From Thermoanaerobaculia bacterium (GTDB lineage Bacteria > Acidobacteriota > Thermoanaerobaculia > Multivoradales > JAHEKO01), in NCBI GenBank assembly GCA_947259925.1, contig CAMYOG010000015.1, positions 62,001 through 126,000 of the forward strand: 64,000 nucleotides of DNA, given 5' to 3'. The position numbers and the translations under genes were made by a program. Shown in pieces: positions 46,782-56,339 of the stretch. Position 1 is the stretch's first letter, and every line of letters begins with the position of its first letter. A model generated the notes under the pieces. The model did no database searches. It was not told the DNA's origin and worked only from the letters and a program-made list of their open reading frames with translations.

Positions 46782-46895
46782 GACTGCGGCCCGGCGGGGC
46801 CGCATATCGCATGGCGGGCATGGGGCCTCCACTCAGGGAGCTTCCTCGGGGGACGCTAGGCGCTTCTCTTCGCGCCGCGCTCCTCTCAGCGCCGT

Positions 46896-47084
46896 TTGGG
46901 CGGCGAGCATGTCCAGGACAGCTGGATCGAGCGCGTCCAGAGCCGGGTCACGATCAGCGGCAACTTCGACGATGCCCAGCGCAAGCGACTCGCCCAGGTA
47001 GCTGAGCGCTGCCCGGTCCACAAGACGCTCGCCAACGGCGTGGAGATCTTCGACTCGGTGTCGTTCGCGGCCAGCCCGAGCTAG
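46896..47084 (+). pseudogene. OsmC-family C-terminal remnant
   Basis: The frame reads RVQSRVTISGNFDDAQRKRL, then AQVAERCPVHKTLANGVEIF. This is the characteristic end of OsmC/Ohr-type peroxiredoxins, including the catalytic-site CPVHKTL. The N-terminal half with the other cysteine is missing. About 115 bp of unremarkable sequence separates it from the upstream membrane protein gene. Confidence 0.7.
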
Positions 47085-47473
47085 CCGGGGGAGCTCGACT
47101 CGACATCGGATTCGGCCAGCTCGGCGACCGTGTCCAGAAAGTCCTGTGCTCCCGCGGTACGCAGCCGCGAGGCGACCAGCAGCCATGCCCCGAGCAGAAG
47201 AACCACGGCGAGCGGCAGGAAGTTGATCATCCGCTCCGGGAAGAGCGGCCAGAGGACGGTCACCAGGCCGCCGACGGCGCCGAGGGCGAGGAAGAGGACC
47301 GCCGGCCGGTTGATCTCGTATTCGGCGTGCTCGACGTGCAGCTGAACGGTGCTGCCGTTCGAGCTCGAGCGAACCTCGGCGCGCGCCAGCAGCCGCCCGC
47401 GACGGATCCCGGCGAGAACCGGCAGATGCAGCCGCCCGCCACCCGGCTTCGCCTCCCAGGCGGCGTTCCACAT
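47081..47473 (-). CDS. Small membrane protein
   Basis: 130 residues with two adjacent membrane helices (AVLFLALGAVGGLVTVLWPL; FLPLAVVLLLGAWLLVASR) and a basic N-terminal beta-like region. The frame is open upstream of the ATG at 47473 and reads ETLDALGVAAE, but offers no ordinary start there. It follows dus by 68 bp on the same strand. Function unknown. Confidence 0.6.
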   Translation of the reverse strand: MWNAAWEAKPGGGRLHLPVLAGIRRGRLLARAEVRSSSNGSTVQLHVEHAEYEINRPAVLFLALGAVGGLVTVLWPLFPERMINFLPLAVVLLLGAWLLVASRLRTAGAQDFLDTVAELAESDVESSSPG

Positions 47474-47541
47474 CTCCGCGGCGACTCCGAGGGCGTCGAG
47501 TGTCTCGTCGGGGGTCGCGCGGACGTCCTGGCTTAAAGTCT

Positions 47542-48528
47542 CTACGCCGCCTCCTCGACCAGGATCTCTTCGAAGAACTCCTCGACCGCGGCCAGGAAGC
47601 TCTGGACGTCGGGTAGCTCGTTGATCCGTTGCCGCAGCTTACGGCCGTGTGGCAGGCCGTGGGTGTACCAGCCGGTGAACTTTCGGAGCTTGTGGAGCGC
47701 GAACTTCGACGGCTCGCGCTCGGCGACGCGCCTGAAGTGGGTCAGGATCAGGTCGCGGCGGTCGCGCACGGTCGGCTCGACCACGGTACTCTCGGCCATG
47801 CGCGCGGCGATCTGCTGGAAGAGCCAGGGGTTCTTGGTCACTCCACGGCCGATCATGACGCCGTCACAGCCGGTCTCGGCCATCATCCGGAGCGCGTCCT
47901 CGGACGTGCGCACGTCGCCGTTGCCGAACACCGGGATCGAGAGCAGCTCCTTGAGCCGCGCGATCTCCGGCCACTCCGCCTCGCCGCGGAACATCTGCTT
48001 GGCGGTGCGCGCGTGCATGGCGACGGCGGCGACGCCGTTGTCCTCGCAGATGCGGCCGAGGTCGGTGTAGTTGCGCTCCTGGTCGTTGAGACCGAGCCGG
48101 AACTTGACCGTGAGCGGGATCGAGATCGCCCGCCGGACCGAGGCGATCATCTTCTCGGCCAGCTTCAGGTCACCCATCAGCGCCGCGCCCGCGCACCCCT
48201 TGAGCACCTTGTTGGCCGGGCAGCCCATGTTGATGTCGCAGATATCGGGTCCGAGCTCCTCGACGACCCGCGCGGCCTCTACCATCGTGTCGACGTCCGA
48301 GCCGTAGATCTGGATCGAGAGCGGCCGCTCCTCCTGACTGAACTCCATCAACTCGAGCGTTTTCGGAAAGCCTCCCACGATCGCCCTGGAGGAGATGAAC
48401 TCCATGGTGACCACGCCGACGCCACCGATCCGCCGGATGATCAGGCGGAAATCGCGGTCGGTCACCCCGGCCATCGGGGCGAGGATCAGGGGCGGATCGA
48501 CGGGCACGGGGCCGATCTGAACGCTCAC
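47542..48528 (-). CDS. dusB: tRNA-dihydrouridine synthase (DusB-like)
   Basis: FMN enzyme reducing uridines in tRNA. Motifs are LILAPMAGVTDRDFR, IQIYGSD, DINMGCPANKVLKGCAGAAL (active-site Cys), VAAVAMHARTAKQMFRGEA and VFGNGDV. It has 328 residues from GTG at 48528; upstream extensions are not conserved. The gene is divergent from the tldD-like pair. Confidence 0.92.
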   Translation of the reverse strand: MSVQIGPVPVDPPLILAPMAGVTDRDFRLIIRRIGGVGVVTMEFISSRAIVGGFPKTLELMEFSQEERPLSIQIYGSDVDTMVEAARVVEELGPDICDINMGCPANKVLKGCAGAALMGDLKLAEKMIASVRRAISIPLTVKFRLGLNDQERNYTDLGRICEDNGVAAVAMHARTAKQMFRGEAEWPEIARLKELLSIPVFGNGDVRTSEDALRMMAETGCDGVMIGRGVTKNPWLFQQIAARMAESTVVEPTVRDRRDLILTHFRRVAEREPSKFALHKLRKFTGWYTHGLPHGRKLRQRINELPDVQSFLAAVEEFFEEILVEEAA

Positions 48529-48568
48529 GGGCCATATTCTAGGTGAGGGCCGTATACACTGAGCCGCC

Positions 48569-50287
48569 ATGCGCTCCAGAGCTCGATTCGGCACGCTGGG
48601 CCTGATCGCCCTCTGGGGACTCACGGCTCCCTCGCTCGCGGACGAGAGCCCACCGGCGCCGATCCTGGACGCGATGGCGGCGGAGCTCGAGAGGTCGATG
48701 GAGAAGCTCTCTGGCGAGCCCGATCCGCCCTACTTCCTCAGCTACGAGATCACCGAGAGGGACACCGCGATCGTCAGCGCCTCGTTCGGCGCCCTGGTGA
48801 CGAGCTCACGATCGCGCGGCCGCCAGCTCGACATCGATTTGCGGGTCGGCGACTACGCGCTCGACAACACCCGGAAGATGCGCGGTCAGTTCGGCCGCTC
48901 CGATCGGGCGGATCGCTTCTCGTTCGTCGCCATCCCGATCGAGGACGACCCGGATGCCATCCGAGCGATCCTCTGGGCGGAGACGGACGCGAGATTCAAG
49001 CGCGCCCGGGAACGGCTGACGCGGATCCGTACGAATATCCAGGTGACGGTCGAGCAGGAGGACCGGTCCGCCGACTTCTCGCGCGAGCCCGCGGTCGAGC
49101 TCTACGAGACCCCGGCGACGCTCGACCTCGATCGCACGGAGTGGGAGGAGCGGGTGCGTCGTTTCAGCGCGCCGCTCGCGGCGCATGGCGAGATCTATCG
49201 CGGCCGGGCCGCCCTGCTCGCCACGGTCGAGACGCGCTGGTACGTCAACAGCGACGGGACGCGGGTCCGGGTCTCGCAGCCGAGCTACCGTCTGATCCTC
49301 TCCGGCCAGACGAAGGCGGAGGACGGCATGGAGCTGCCTCGCTATCAGTCGTTCTTCGCCACCACGGCCGCCGGCCTGCCGGATGACGAGACCGTTCTGC
49401 GGGCCGCCCACGAGATGGTGGACAGCCTCCTAGCCCTCCGCTCGGCGCCGGTGGTCGATCCCTACACCGGCCCGGCGATCCTCTCGGGCCGCTCGAGCGG
49501 CGTCTTCTTTCACGAGGTCTTCGGACACAGGATCGAAGGCCACCGTCTCAAGGACGAGTCCGATAGCCAGACGTTCAAGAAGCTGCTCGGCGAACAGGTG
49601 CTGCCGACGAGCTTTTCGGTCTACTTCGACCCGACGCTGAAGGAGCGAGGTGGCGCCGAGCTGGCTGGCCACTATCGGGTCGACAACGAGGGCACGAGGG
49701 CCCGCCGGGTGGCGGTGCTCGAGAGCGGAATCTTCAAGAGCTTCCTGATGTCGCGCGATCCGATCGAGGGCTTCCCGATCTCCAACGGCCACGGTCGCCG
49801 GGAGGCGGGCTATACGGTGGTGGCCCGGCAGTCGAACCTGGTAGTCGAGGTCGACGAGTCGGTAGCCGCGGACGAGTTGACGCGCCGGCTGCTCGAAGAG
49901 GTCGAGCGCCAGGGCAAACCGTACGGCCTCCGGTTCGAGGACGTCCAGGGCGGATTCACTCTGACCGGCAGGACGACTCCGAACGCGTTCAACGTCAATC
50001 CGCTCCTGGTCTACCGGGTCTATCCGGACGGCCGCGAGGAGCTGGTGCGAGGCGTCGATCTGATCGGGACGCCGCTCACCGCGTTCAGCAAGATCGTGGC
50101 GGGCGACGATCGCATCACCGTCTTCAACGGCACCTGCGGCGCCGAGTCGGGCGGCGTTCCGGTCTCGGCGTCGTCGCCCGCGGTGCTCGTCTCGGAGATC
50201 GAGGTGCAGAAGAAGGCCAAGTCGCAGGACCTGCCGCCGATCCTTCCGGCGCCGCTCGGGACCGAACCGCCGGCGGAGGGCGAGTAG
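48569..50287 (+). CDS. Exported TldD/PmbA-family metalloprotease
   Basis: The signal peptide is GLIALWGLTAPSLADESPPA. The TldD metal motif GVFFHEVFGHRIEGHR (HExxxH) is intact, followed by GHYRVDNEGTRARRVAVLES and the C-terminal domain (TPLTAFSKIVAGDDRITVFN). It has 572 residues. Family members TldD/TldE act in the cytosol on microcin and CcdA-type peptides; a Sec-exported form is less familiar. The next gene, 4 bp on, is a paralog that lacks the metal motif. Confidence 0.87.
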   Translation: MRSRARFGTLGLIALWGLTAPSLADESPPAPILDAMAAELERSMEKLSGEPDPPYFLSYEITERDTAIVSASFGALVTSSRSRGRQLDIDLRVGDYALDNTRKMRGQFGRSDRADRFSFVAIPIEDDPDAIRAILWAETDARFKRARERLTRIRTNIQVTVEQEDRSADFSREPAVELYETPATLDLDRTEWEERVRRFSAPLAAHGEIYRGRAALLATVETRWYVNSDGTRVRVSQPSYRLILSGQTKAEDGMELPRYQSFFATTAAGLPDDETVLRAAHEMVDSLLALRSAPVVDPYTGPAILSGRSSGVFFHEVFGHRIEGHRLKDESDSQTFKKLLGEQVLPTSFSVYFDPTLKERGGAELAGHYRVDNEGTRARRVAVLESGIFKSFLMSRDPIEGFPISNGHGRREAGYTVVARQSNLVVEVDESVAADELTRRLLEEVERQGKPYGLRFEDVQGGFTLTGRTTPNAFNVNPLLVYRVYPDGREELVRGVDLIGTPLTAFSKIVAGDDRITVFNGTCGAESGGVPVSASSPAVLVSEIEVQKKAKSQDLPPILPAPLGTEPPAEGE

Positions 50288-50291
50288 ATTG

Positions 50292-52106
50292 ATGTGGCCG
50301 CGGAGCATGGCGATCGGAGGTCTCGGAGCGGCGGCGCTCGCGGCCGCGCTTTCGGCCTCGCCCCAGGCCACCGGCGGCGAGCTCCTGATGCGGGCGCTCG
50401 ACGGCGAGCTGAAGCGCTCGATGGCCGAGTTGAGGGTGGAAGGGCTGGCGCGCCCCTATTTCATCGCCTACCGCGTCGACGATCTGCAGATCCTGTCGAC
50501 GTCGGCGAGCTTCGGCAGCACTCTGTCGAGCCGCGAGAGCCATTCCCGACGCCTGGCGGTCGAGGTCAGGGTCGGCGACTACCAGCTCGACAACACCAAC
50601 TTCCTGGCGCTCGGCGGGCTCCGCCGCGGCGGCAACCGCTCGAGCGGTCGGGTGACCCTGACGCTCGACGACGACTACCAGGAGATCCGTCGTCAGCTCT
50701 GGCTGGCCACCGATGCCGCGTACAAGCGGGCGCTCGAGCAGCTGGCCCAGAAGAGAGCGGTGCTGCAGAACAAGACCTTGGCCGAGGACCTGGACGACTT
50801 CAGCGCCGTCGAGCCGGTGGAGATCGAGACCGAAAAAGCCGTTCCGGGAGGCGAGCTCGAGCGCCTCTCGTCCCTGGCGCGGGAGCTTTCGGCGCTCTTT
50901 CGGCGTCAGAGCGCGGTCTTCGAGTCGAAGGTCACGATCACCGTGCGCGACGTCCGCTCCTACTTCGTCAACAGCGAAGGGACGCGCTTCCGCAAGAGCG
51001 TGCCCTCGGCCCGCCTGCTCGCCGAGGCGTCGACCCAGGCGGCCGACGGCGTCCCGCTCGCGGACGCCTTCGTCGCGGTCGGTGACAGCGTCGACAGCCT
51101 GCCGTCACGCGAGCTCCTGGCTCGCGAGGTGAGCGGGCTCGGCGAGCGCCTGGCGGCGCTGCGGGATGCCGAGCTGCTCGACCGCTACAACGGACCGGTC
51201 CTGTTCGAGGAGCAGGCGGCCGCCGAGCTCTTTGCCCAGGCGTTCGCCCCGCGGCTGCTGAGTCACCGTGACCCGCTGGTCGGAGACGAGCGCTTGTCAA
51301 GCCTGATCTCGCAGCGTGGCCCGAGCGACTTCAAGGATCGCCTCGGTGCACGCGTGCTGCCCCGGTTCCTGTCGCTGAAGGACGACGCGACCCTGGCCGA
51401 GTTTCAGGACACTCGTCTCCTGGGCGGCTACCTGGTCGACGATCAGGGCGTGGTGCCCCGCCCGGTGTCACTGGTCGAGCGCGGCTACCTGAAGCGGATG
51501 CTGGCGGGCCGCACACCGATCACCGGTGTCGAAGCCAGCACCGGGCACTGGCGCGGCGACGGCGTAGCGCCGAGCAACCTGATCGTCAGCTCGTCGACCG
51601 TCCTCGACGACGACCAGCTGCGCGCCGAGCTCCTGCTCCTGGTCGAAGATCGGGGCGCGGAGTTCGGTCTGATCGTGCGCCGGCTCGGCAGCTCCGGCGC
51701 CCGCCGCACTCCGCGCGATCCCCTGGCAGCGATTCTGGGGGCGGGTGGGGGTGGCGAGTCGAGCGGCGTGGCGCCAGCGGTCGTGGCGGTCAAGGTCTAC
51801 CCCGACGGCACCGAGGTGGCGGTGCGCAACCTCGAGTTCTCGGGCTTCGGAGCCGCGACCTTCAAGGAGATCATCGCCGTCGGCGAGAGGCCGACCGTCT
51901 ACAGCCTGCCGTTCTCTCCGGTCGGCGATATCGTGACCAGCCTGTTGAGCAGCGCCACGACGGCTCCCCCCGCCGGCAAGCCCCTGTCGACCATCGTCGT
52001 GCCCGCGCTCCTGTTCGAGGAGGTGACGCTCAAGAAGCCGACCGACGAGATCCCGCGTCTGCCGGTGGCTGGGCACCCGTACTTCGAAAGCCGGCCGAAG
52101 CACTAA
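50292..52106 (+). CDS. Exported TldD/PmbA-like paralog without metal motif
   Basis: Homologous to the preceding gene over its whole length (RPYFIAYRVDDLQILSTSAS, VRSYFVNSEGTRFRKSVPSA, FKEIIAVGERPTVYSLPFSP). Where the partner has HEVFGH, this protein reads VLFEEQAAAELFAQAFAPRL, so the HExxxH metal site is gone. It has 604 residues from the ATG at 50292, with an N-terminal export-like segment (IGGLGAAALAAALSASPQA). It probably forms a heteromer with the active partner, as TldD-TldE do. Confidence 0.85.
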   Translation: MWPRSMAIGGLGAAALAAALSASPQATGGELLMRALDGELKRSMAELRVEGLARPYFIAYRVDDLQILSTSASFGSTLSSRESHSRRLAVEVRVGDYQLDNTNFLALGGLRRGGNRSSGRVTLTLDDDYQEIRRQLWLATDAAYKRALEQLAQKRAVLQNKTLAEDLDDFSAVEPVEIETEKAVPGGELERLSSLARELSALFRRQSAVFESKVTITVRDVRSYFVNSEGTRFRKSVPSARLLAEASTQAADGVPLADAFVAVGDSVDSLPSRELLAREVSGLGERLAALRDAELLDRYNGPVLFEEQAAAELFAQAFAPRLLSHRDPLVGDERLSSLISQRGPSDFKDRLGARVLPRFLSLKDDATLAEFQDTRLLGGYLVDDQGVVPRPVSLVERGYLKRMLAGRTPITGVEASTGHWRGDGVAPSNLIVSSSTVLDDDQLRAELLLLVEDRGAEFGLIVRRLGSSGARRTPRDPLAAILGAGGGGESSGVAPAVVAVKVYPDGTEVAVRNLEFSGFGAATFKEIIAVGERPTVYSLPFSPVGDIVTSLLSSATTAPPAGKPLSTIVVPALLFEEVTLKKPTDEIPRLPVAGHPYFESRPKH

Positions 52107-52117
52107 ACTCGGGTCCC

Positions 52118-52858
52118 GTGGCTTGGTACAAGGAGTGGTTCGGCCAGGACTACCTCGAGCTGTACGCGCACCGCGACGTCGAAGAGGCCGAACGGCACGC
52201 GGACTTCGTCGAGAAGGTGCTGGTCGATGGCAGCGGCGGTAGCCGTCCGCGGGCGGTCCTCGACCTCGCCTCGGGTGCCGGTCGCCACACCGCGGCGCTG
52301 CGGGCTCGCGGCTACCGGACGCTCGGCCTCGACCTGTCGCTGACCCTGCTGACGCAGCCACCACCACTGCCCCGCGTGGCTGGTGACATTCGCGAGCTGC
52401 CGTTCGCTGACGCGAGCTTCGACTGGGTGTTGAACTTCTTCACTTCGTTTGGCTACTTTGACAACGAGCGCGAGAACTTCAGGGTGCTCGAGGAGATCGC
52501 CCGGGTGCTGACGCCGGGCGGCCGGTTCTTGATCGACCTGTTCAATCGAGATCGCGTGATCGCCGGTCTGGTGCCCACCGAGACCCTGGAGCTGAACGGC
52601 GGCGTGGCCGAGATCGAGCGCTGGTTCGACCAGCGAACCGAGCGCGTCAACAAGCGGATCCGGATTCGCGCCGGGGGCGACGAGCGGAGCTTCGTCGAGA
52701 GTGTGCGCGCCTACTCGGAGCAGGAGGTCACGATCGGTCTGCGCTGGGCTGGCCTCGAGCACGACCAGCTCTATGGTGACTTCGACGGTACGCCGTTCGG
52801 GCCGGGGAGCGCGCGACTCATCCTGGTCGGCCACCGGCCGATGGAAGGTGCCGGGTGA
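52118..52858 (+). CDS. Class I SAM-dependent methyltransferase; candidate bacillithiol N-methylase
   Basis: 246 residues from GTG. The SAM motif is AVLDLASGAGRHTAALRARG, motif II LGLDLSLTLL, then GDIRELPFADASFDWVLNFF. It overlaps bshC by 4 bases (GTGA), so its role is probably in the same pathway. In Chlorobaculum a methyltransferase (NmbA) makes N-methyl-bacillithiol; an equivalent role here is inference from position. Confidence 0.82.
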   Translation: MAWYKEWFGQDYLELYAHRDVEEAERHADFVEKVLVDGSGGSRPRAVLDLASGAGRHTAALRARGYRTLGLDLSLTLLTQPPPLPRVAGDIRELPFADASFDWVLNFFTSFGYFDNERENFRVLEEIARVLTPGGRFLIDLFNRDRVIAGLVPTETLELNGGVAEIERWFDQRTERVNKRIRIRAGGDERSFVESVRAYSEQEVTIGLRWAGLEHDQLYGDFDGTPFGPGSARLILVGHRPMEGAG

Positions 52859-54450
52859 GCGTCGAGCGGATCGACATGCTCGGCGCCGATCTCCTGCCGC
52901 CGCTACCCGCCGCTTTCCTGACCGGCACGAGCCTCGAGCTGCTCGAGCCGCTCGGCATCACCGCCCGGTCCGGTACCGACGCGAGCGACCTGCCGAGCGT
53001 CGATCGCAGGGCGATCGCCCAGGCGCTGGCGGTCACCAACGCCGCCTACGGGCACCCGGCAGCGGCGGAGATGGCGACCAAGCTGGCCCAACCGGAGACC
53101 CGGGTGATCGCTACCGGCCAGCAGCCGGGGCTCCTCGGCGGTCCGCTCTACACCCTGTCGAAGGCGGTCGCGGCGATGCTCTGGGTCGAGCGCCTTGAGG
53201 CCGCCGGGCAGCCGTCGGTAGCGGTCTTCTGGGTCGCGACCGAGGACCACGACTACCGCGAGGTGGCGAGCGCGGTCTTCCAGACCAGTGACGGCCCGCG
53301 CTCCTTCGAGCTGGGCGATGACCCGAGCCCGTTGACGCCGGTCGGCATGCGCACCCTCGGCCCCGAGATGGCCCGCCTCCTGGCCGAGCTCCGGCAGGCG
53401 AACGGCGGTGACCGCTGGACCGACTGGATCGATCGGATCGCCGGCTGGTACCGGCCCGACGCGCGCTTCGGCGAGGCGTTCAGTCGGCTGATCGTCGGCC
53501 TGATGGGCGAGCGCTGTCCCCTGATGCTCGACTCGATGTTGCCCGAGCTCAAGCAGGCGCAGCGGCCGTGGCTGCGTCGATTGGTCGAGGAGCGCGAGGA
53601 GATCGAGGCCGCATTCCGAGCGCGCGACCGTGAGATCACCGCGGCGGGCTTCGATCTACAGGTGAAGCCGACCACGGGCGCCAGCCCGCTCTTCTTTCTG
53701 CGCGGCCAGGAGCGCCGCCGGATCGAATGGCGCGCGGACGACCGCGTGGGTCTACGCGGTGCGGACGGCTCCGAGCGGCCGATCGACTGGCTGCTCGAGG
53801 CGATCGAGGAGAACCCGGCTGTCGTCAGCCCGGGTGTGATGGCGCGCACCGCGCTGCAAGACGCGACGCTCGGCACTTCGATTCTGGTCTTCGGGCCAGG
53901 TGAGCTCTCCTACATCCCCCAGGTGGCACCGCTCTACGCTCACCTCGGCCTGAGGCCACCGAGGGTCTCGGTCCGCCCCCAGGCGCTGGTGCTCGCGCGG
54001 CACCAGGTCGACAAGCTGCCGTCGCTCGACATCGGCCTGCGGGAGCTCATCGCACCGAGCTTCGACATCGACCGGTCGCTCTCCGGCGGCAAGGAGGAGG
54101 AGCTGATCGCCCCGATCCGCTCCGAGATCGAAGCCGAGCTGCAGAAGCTCAAGGTGATCGCCGAAGGGGTCGACTCCAACCTGGGCACTCCCTGGGAGAA
54201 GACCAGCAAGCAGATCGGTAAGGCGCTGGACGCCTTCTCCGGCCGGCTCTCCTCGGCGGTGGCGCGCCAGCGCGACGTCGACCGACGGCGACTCCAGGAT
54301 CTGCGCGACAGCTGCCGTCCCCTGGGAACTCTCCAGGAGCGCATCCTGTGCACCGCGCACTTCCCGGGCAAGTACGGCGACCGTTTCGTCGACGCGCTGT
54401 TCGAGCAGCTCGAGCTCGACCCGAGGTCTCTACAGGTGATCACCGTATGA
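52855..54450 (+). CDS. bshC: Putative cysteine ligase BshC (bacillithiol synthesis)
   Basis: Last step of bacillithiol synthesis, joining Cys to GlcN-malate. Motifs are ATGQQPGLLGGPLYTLSKA, VFWVATEDHDYREV, DSMLPELKQ and FGPGELSYIPQV. A C-terminal coiled coil follows, and the conserved end includes TLQERILCTAHFPGKYG. It has 531 residues, the normal length. It starts with GTG overlapping the methyltransferase stop. Confidence 0.93.
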   Translation: MSVERIDMLGADLLPPLPAAFLTGTSLELLEPLGITARSGTDASDLPSVDRRAIAQALAVTNAAYGHPAAAEMATKLAQPETRVIATGQQPGLLGGPLYTLSKAVAAMLWVERLEAAGQPSVAVFWVATEDHDYREVASAVFQTSDGPRSFELGDDPSPLTPVGMRTLGPEMARLLAELRQANGGDRWTDWIDRIAGWYRPDARFGEAFSRLIVGLMGERCPLMLDSMLPELKQAQRPWLRRLVEEREEIEAAFRARDREITAAGFDLQVKPTTGASPLFFLRGQERRRIEWRADDRVGLRGADGSERPIDWLLEAIEENPAVVSPGVMARTALQDATLGTSILVFGPGELSYIPQVAPLYAHLGLRPPRVSVRPQALVLARHQVDKLPSLDIGLRELIAPSFDIDRSLSGGKEEELIAPIRSEIEAELQKLKVIAEGVDSNLGTPWEKTSKQIGKALDAFSGRLSSAVARQRDVDRRRLQDLRDSCRPLGTLQERILCTAHFPGKYGDRFVDALFEQLELDPRSLQVITV

Positions 54451-54496
54451 CCGTTACCCGAACAACCAGCCACCGGGGCCGTAGGAGTTCCTGACC

Positions 54497-55216
54497 ATGT
54501 CGCTCGACGTACTCGCAATCAGCACGCATCCCGACGACGTCGAGATCGCTTGCGGTGGAACCCTGGCACTGCTCACCGCGCGCGGCCGGCAGGTGGGCAT
54601 CCTCCACCTGACCTGCGGCGAAGCCGGCACCCGCGGCACTCCCGAGGAGCGCCGGCTCGAGGCCGAGACCGCGGCGACGGCGCTCGGCGTCTCCGAACTC
54701 GGATTCCTCGATCTGGGAGACGGACAGCTGCGCACGGGTACCGCGGAGGAAGAGCTGCTGATCGCGCGTCTGCGCCACTGGCGGCCGAGGTTGGTTCTCG
54801 GGCCGGCGCCGCGGGATCGCCATCCCGACCACGGCCGGGCGCACCGGCTGGTCGAGGACGCCTGTTTCTACTCCGGGCTGGCGCGGCGCGGGAGCGGCGA
54901 GCCGCATCGTCCGGCGGCGGTGTTCAGCTACATGCAGCACGATCCGTTCGAGCCCAGCTTCATCGTCGACGTGACGTCGGTCTGGGAGAGGAAGCTCGAA
55001 GCGCTGGCCGCTTACGAGAGCCAGCTCCATCAGCAGGGGAGCGAGCGCGACGAGCCGCCGACCAAGGTGGCCTCGCCCGAGTACCGGTCGGCCATCGAGG
55101 GTCGGGCTCGCCACTACGGTCAACTGATCAACGTCGCCTTCGGCGAGCCGTTCGGCAGCCGGCTGCCGCTCTCCGTGGCCGACCCGCTCGAGCTGGTGCC
55201 GGGAGGACTGTCGTGA
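54497..55216 (+). CDS. bshB1: BshB-type GlcNAc-malate deacetylase
   Basis: LmbE-like zinc deacetylase: the metal motif STHPDDVEIACGGTL, an acidic stretch LGFLDLGDGQL and the second His motif DRHPDHGRAHRLV. It has 239 residues. It overlaps bshA by 4 bases (GTGA) and acts after BshA to remove the acetyl group from GlcNAc-malate. Confidence 0.92.
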   Translation: MSLDVLAISTHPDDVEIACGGTLALLTARGRQVGILHLTCGEAGTRGTPEERRLEAETAATALGVSELGFLDLGDGQLRTGTAEEELLIARLRHWRPRLVLGPAPRDRHPDHGRAHRLVEDACFYSGLARRGSGEPHRPAAVFSYMQHDPFEPSFIVDVTSVWERKLEALAAYESQLHQQGSERDEPPTKVASPEYRSAIEGRARHYGQLINVAFGEPFGSRLPLSVADPLELVPGGLS

Positions 55217-56334
55217 AGATCGGCATCAGCTGCTATCCGACCTGGGGTGGCTCGGGCATCGTCGCGACCGAGCTGGCGATGGCGTTGGCGGAGGGTGGCG
55301 ACGAGGTCCATGTCCTGAGCTACGCGCAGCCGTCTCGGCTGGAGCTGGTCAATCCCAACTTGAGTTACCACGAGGTGGTGGTTCCCAACTACCCGCTGTT
55401 CGACTATCCGCCCTACTCCCTGGCGCTCGCGACCCAGCTGGTGGAGGTCGCCCGGCATCAGAGTCTCGACCTGGTACACGTCCACTACGCGGTGCCGAAC
55501 GCGGTGTCGGCGGTGTTGGCGCGCGAGATCCTCGAGCCGCAGCCGCTCAAGGTCGTCACCACCCTGCACGGCACCGACATCACCCTGGTCGGTAACGACC
55601 CGAACTACCTGGAGACGACACGCTGGGGAATCCAGCGGAGCGACGCGGTAACCGCGGTCTCCGAGGCCCTCCGCCGGGCGACGCAGAGCCAGCTCGGGGT
55701 CGAGAACACGATCGAGGTAGTGCCCAACTTCATCGATCCCCGGCGCTACGAGCGCGTGCGCGGCGATCAGGGGGCGAAGCGCTGGGCCAAGGGAGACGAG
55801 CGGATCCTCCTCCACATCTCCAACTTCCGGCCTGTCAAGCGCGTGCTCGATGTGGTCCGGGTCTTCGAGCGGGTGCGCAAACAGGTGCCGAGCCGGCTCC
55901 TACTGATCGGAGACGGCCCCGATCGGGCGCAGATCGAGCGCTACTGCCGCGACTGCGAGATGTGCGACGCGATCACCTTCCTCGGTAACCTGCCGCTGGT
56001 GGAGGAGATCCTGGTGGGTGCCGATCTCTTCCTGCTGCCCTCGGAGACCGAGTCGTTCGGGCTGGCGGCTCTCGAGGCGTTGTCGTGCGAGGTGCCGGTG
56101 ATCGCCACCCGCGTCGGCGGACTGCCGGAGGTCGTGGTCGACGGCGACAACGGCTTTCTGCGGGAGGTCGGTGACGTCGACGCCATGGCGGCCGCCGCGA
56201 TCGAGCTGCTCGAAGACGAGCCCCGCCGGCGCGCCTTCGGCAAGTCGGGTCGCCGGCGAGCGCTCGAGATGTTCAGCGAGGATCTCGTCGTCGAGAGGTA
56301 TCGGGAGATCTACCGCCGGGTCCTCGGCGGATAG
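55213..56334 (+). CDS. bshA: BshA glycosyltransferase (GlcNAc-malate synthase)
   Basis: GT4 retaining glycosyltransferase, first step of bacillithiol synthesis. Motifs are [69 protein letters not shown] and [17 protein letters not shown]. It has 373 residues from GTG at 55213. The gene order bshC-bshB-bshA is compact. Confidence 0.94.
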   Translation: MKIGISCYPTWGGSGIVATELAMALAEGGDEVHVLSYAQPSRLELVNPNLSYHEVVVPNYPLFDYPPYSLALATQLVEVARHQSLDLVHVHYAVPNAVSAVLAREILEPQPLKVVTTLHGTDITLVGNDPNYLETTRWGIQRSDAVTAVSEALRRATQSQLGVENTIEVVPNFIDPRRYERVRGDQGAKRWAKGDERILLHISNFRPVKRVLDVVRVFERVRKQVPSRLLLIGDGPDRAQIERYCRDCEMCDAITFLGNLPLVEEILVGADLFLLPSETESFGLAALEALSCEVPVIATRVGGLPEVVVDGDNGFLREVGDVDAMAAAAIELLEDEPRRRAFGKSGRRRALEMFSEDLVVERYREIYRRVLGG

Positions 56335-56339
56335 CCGGG

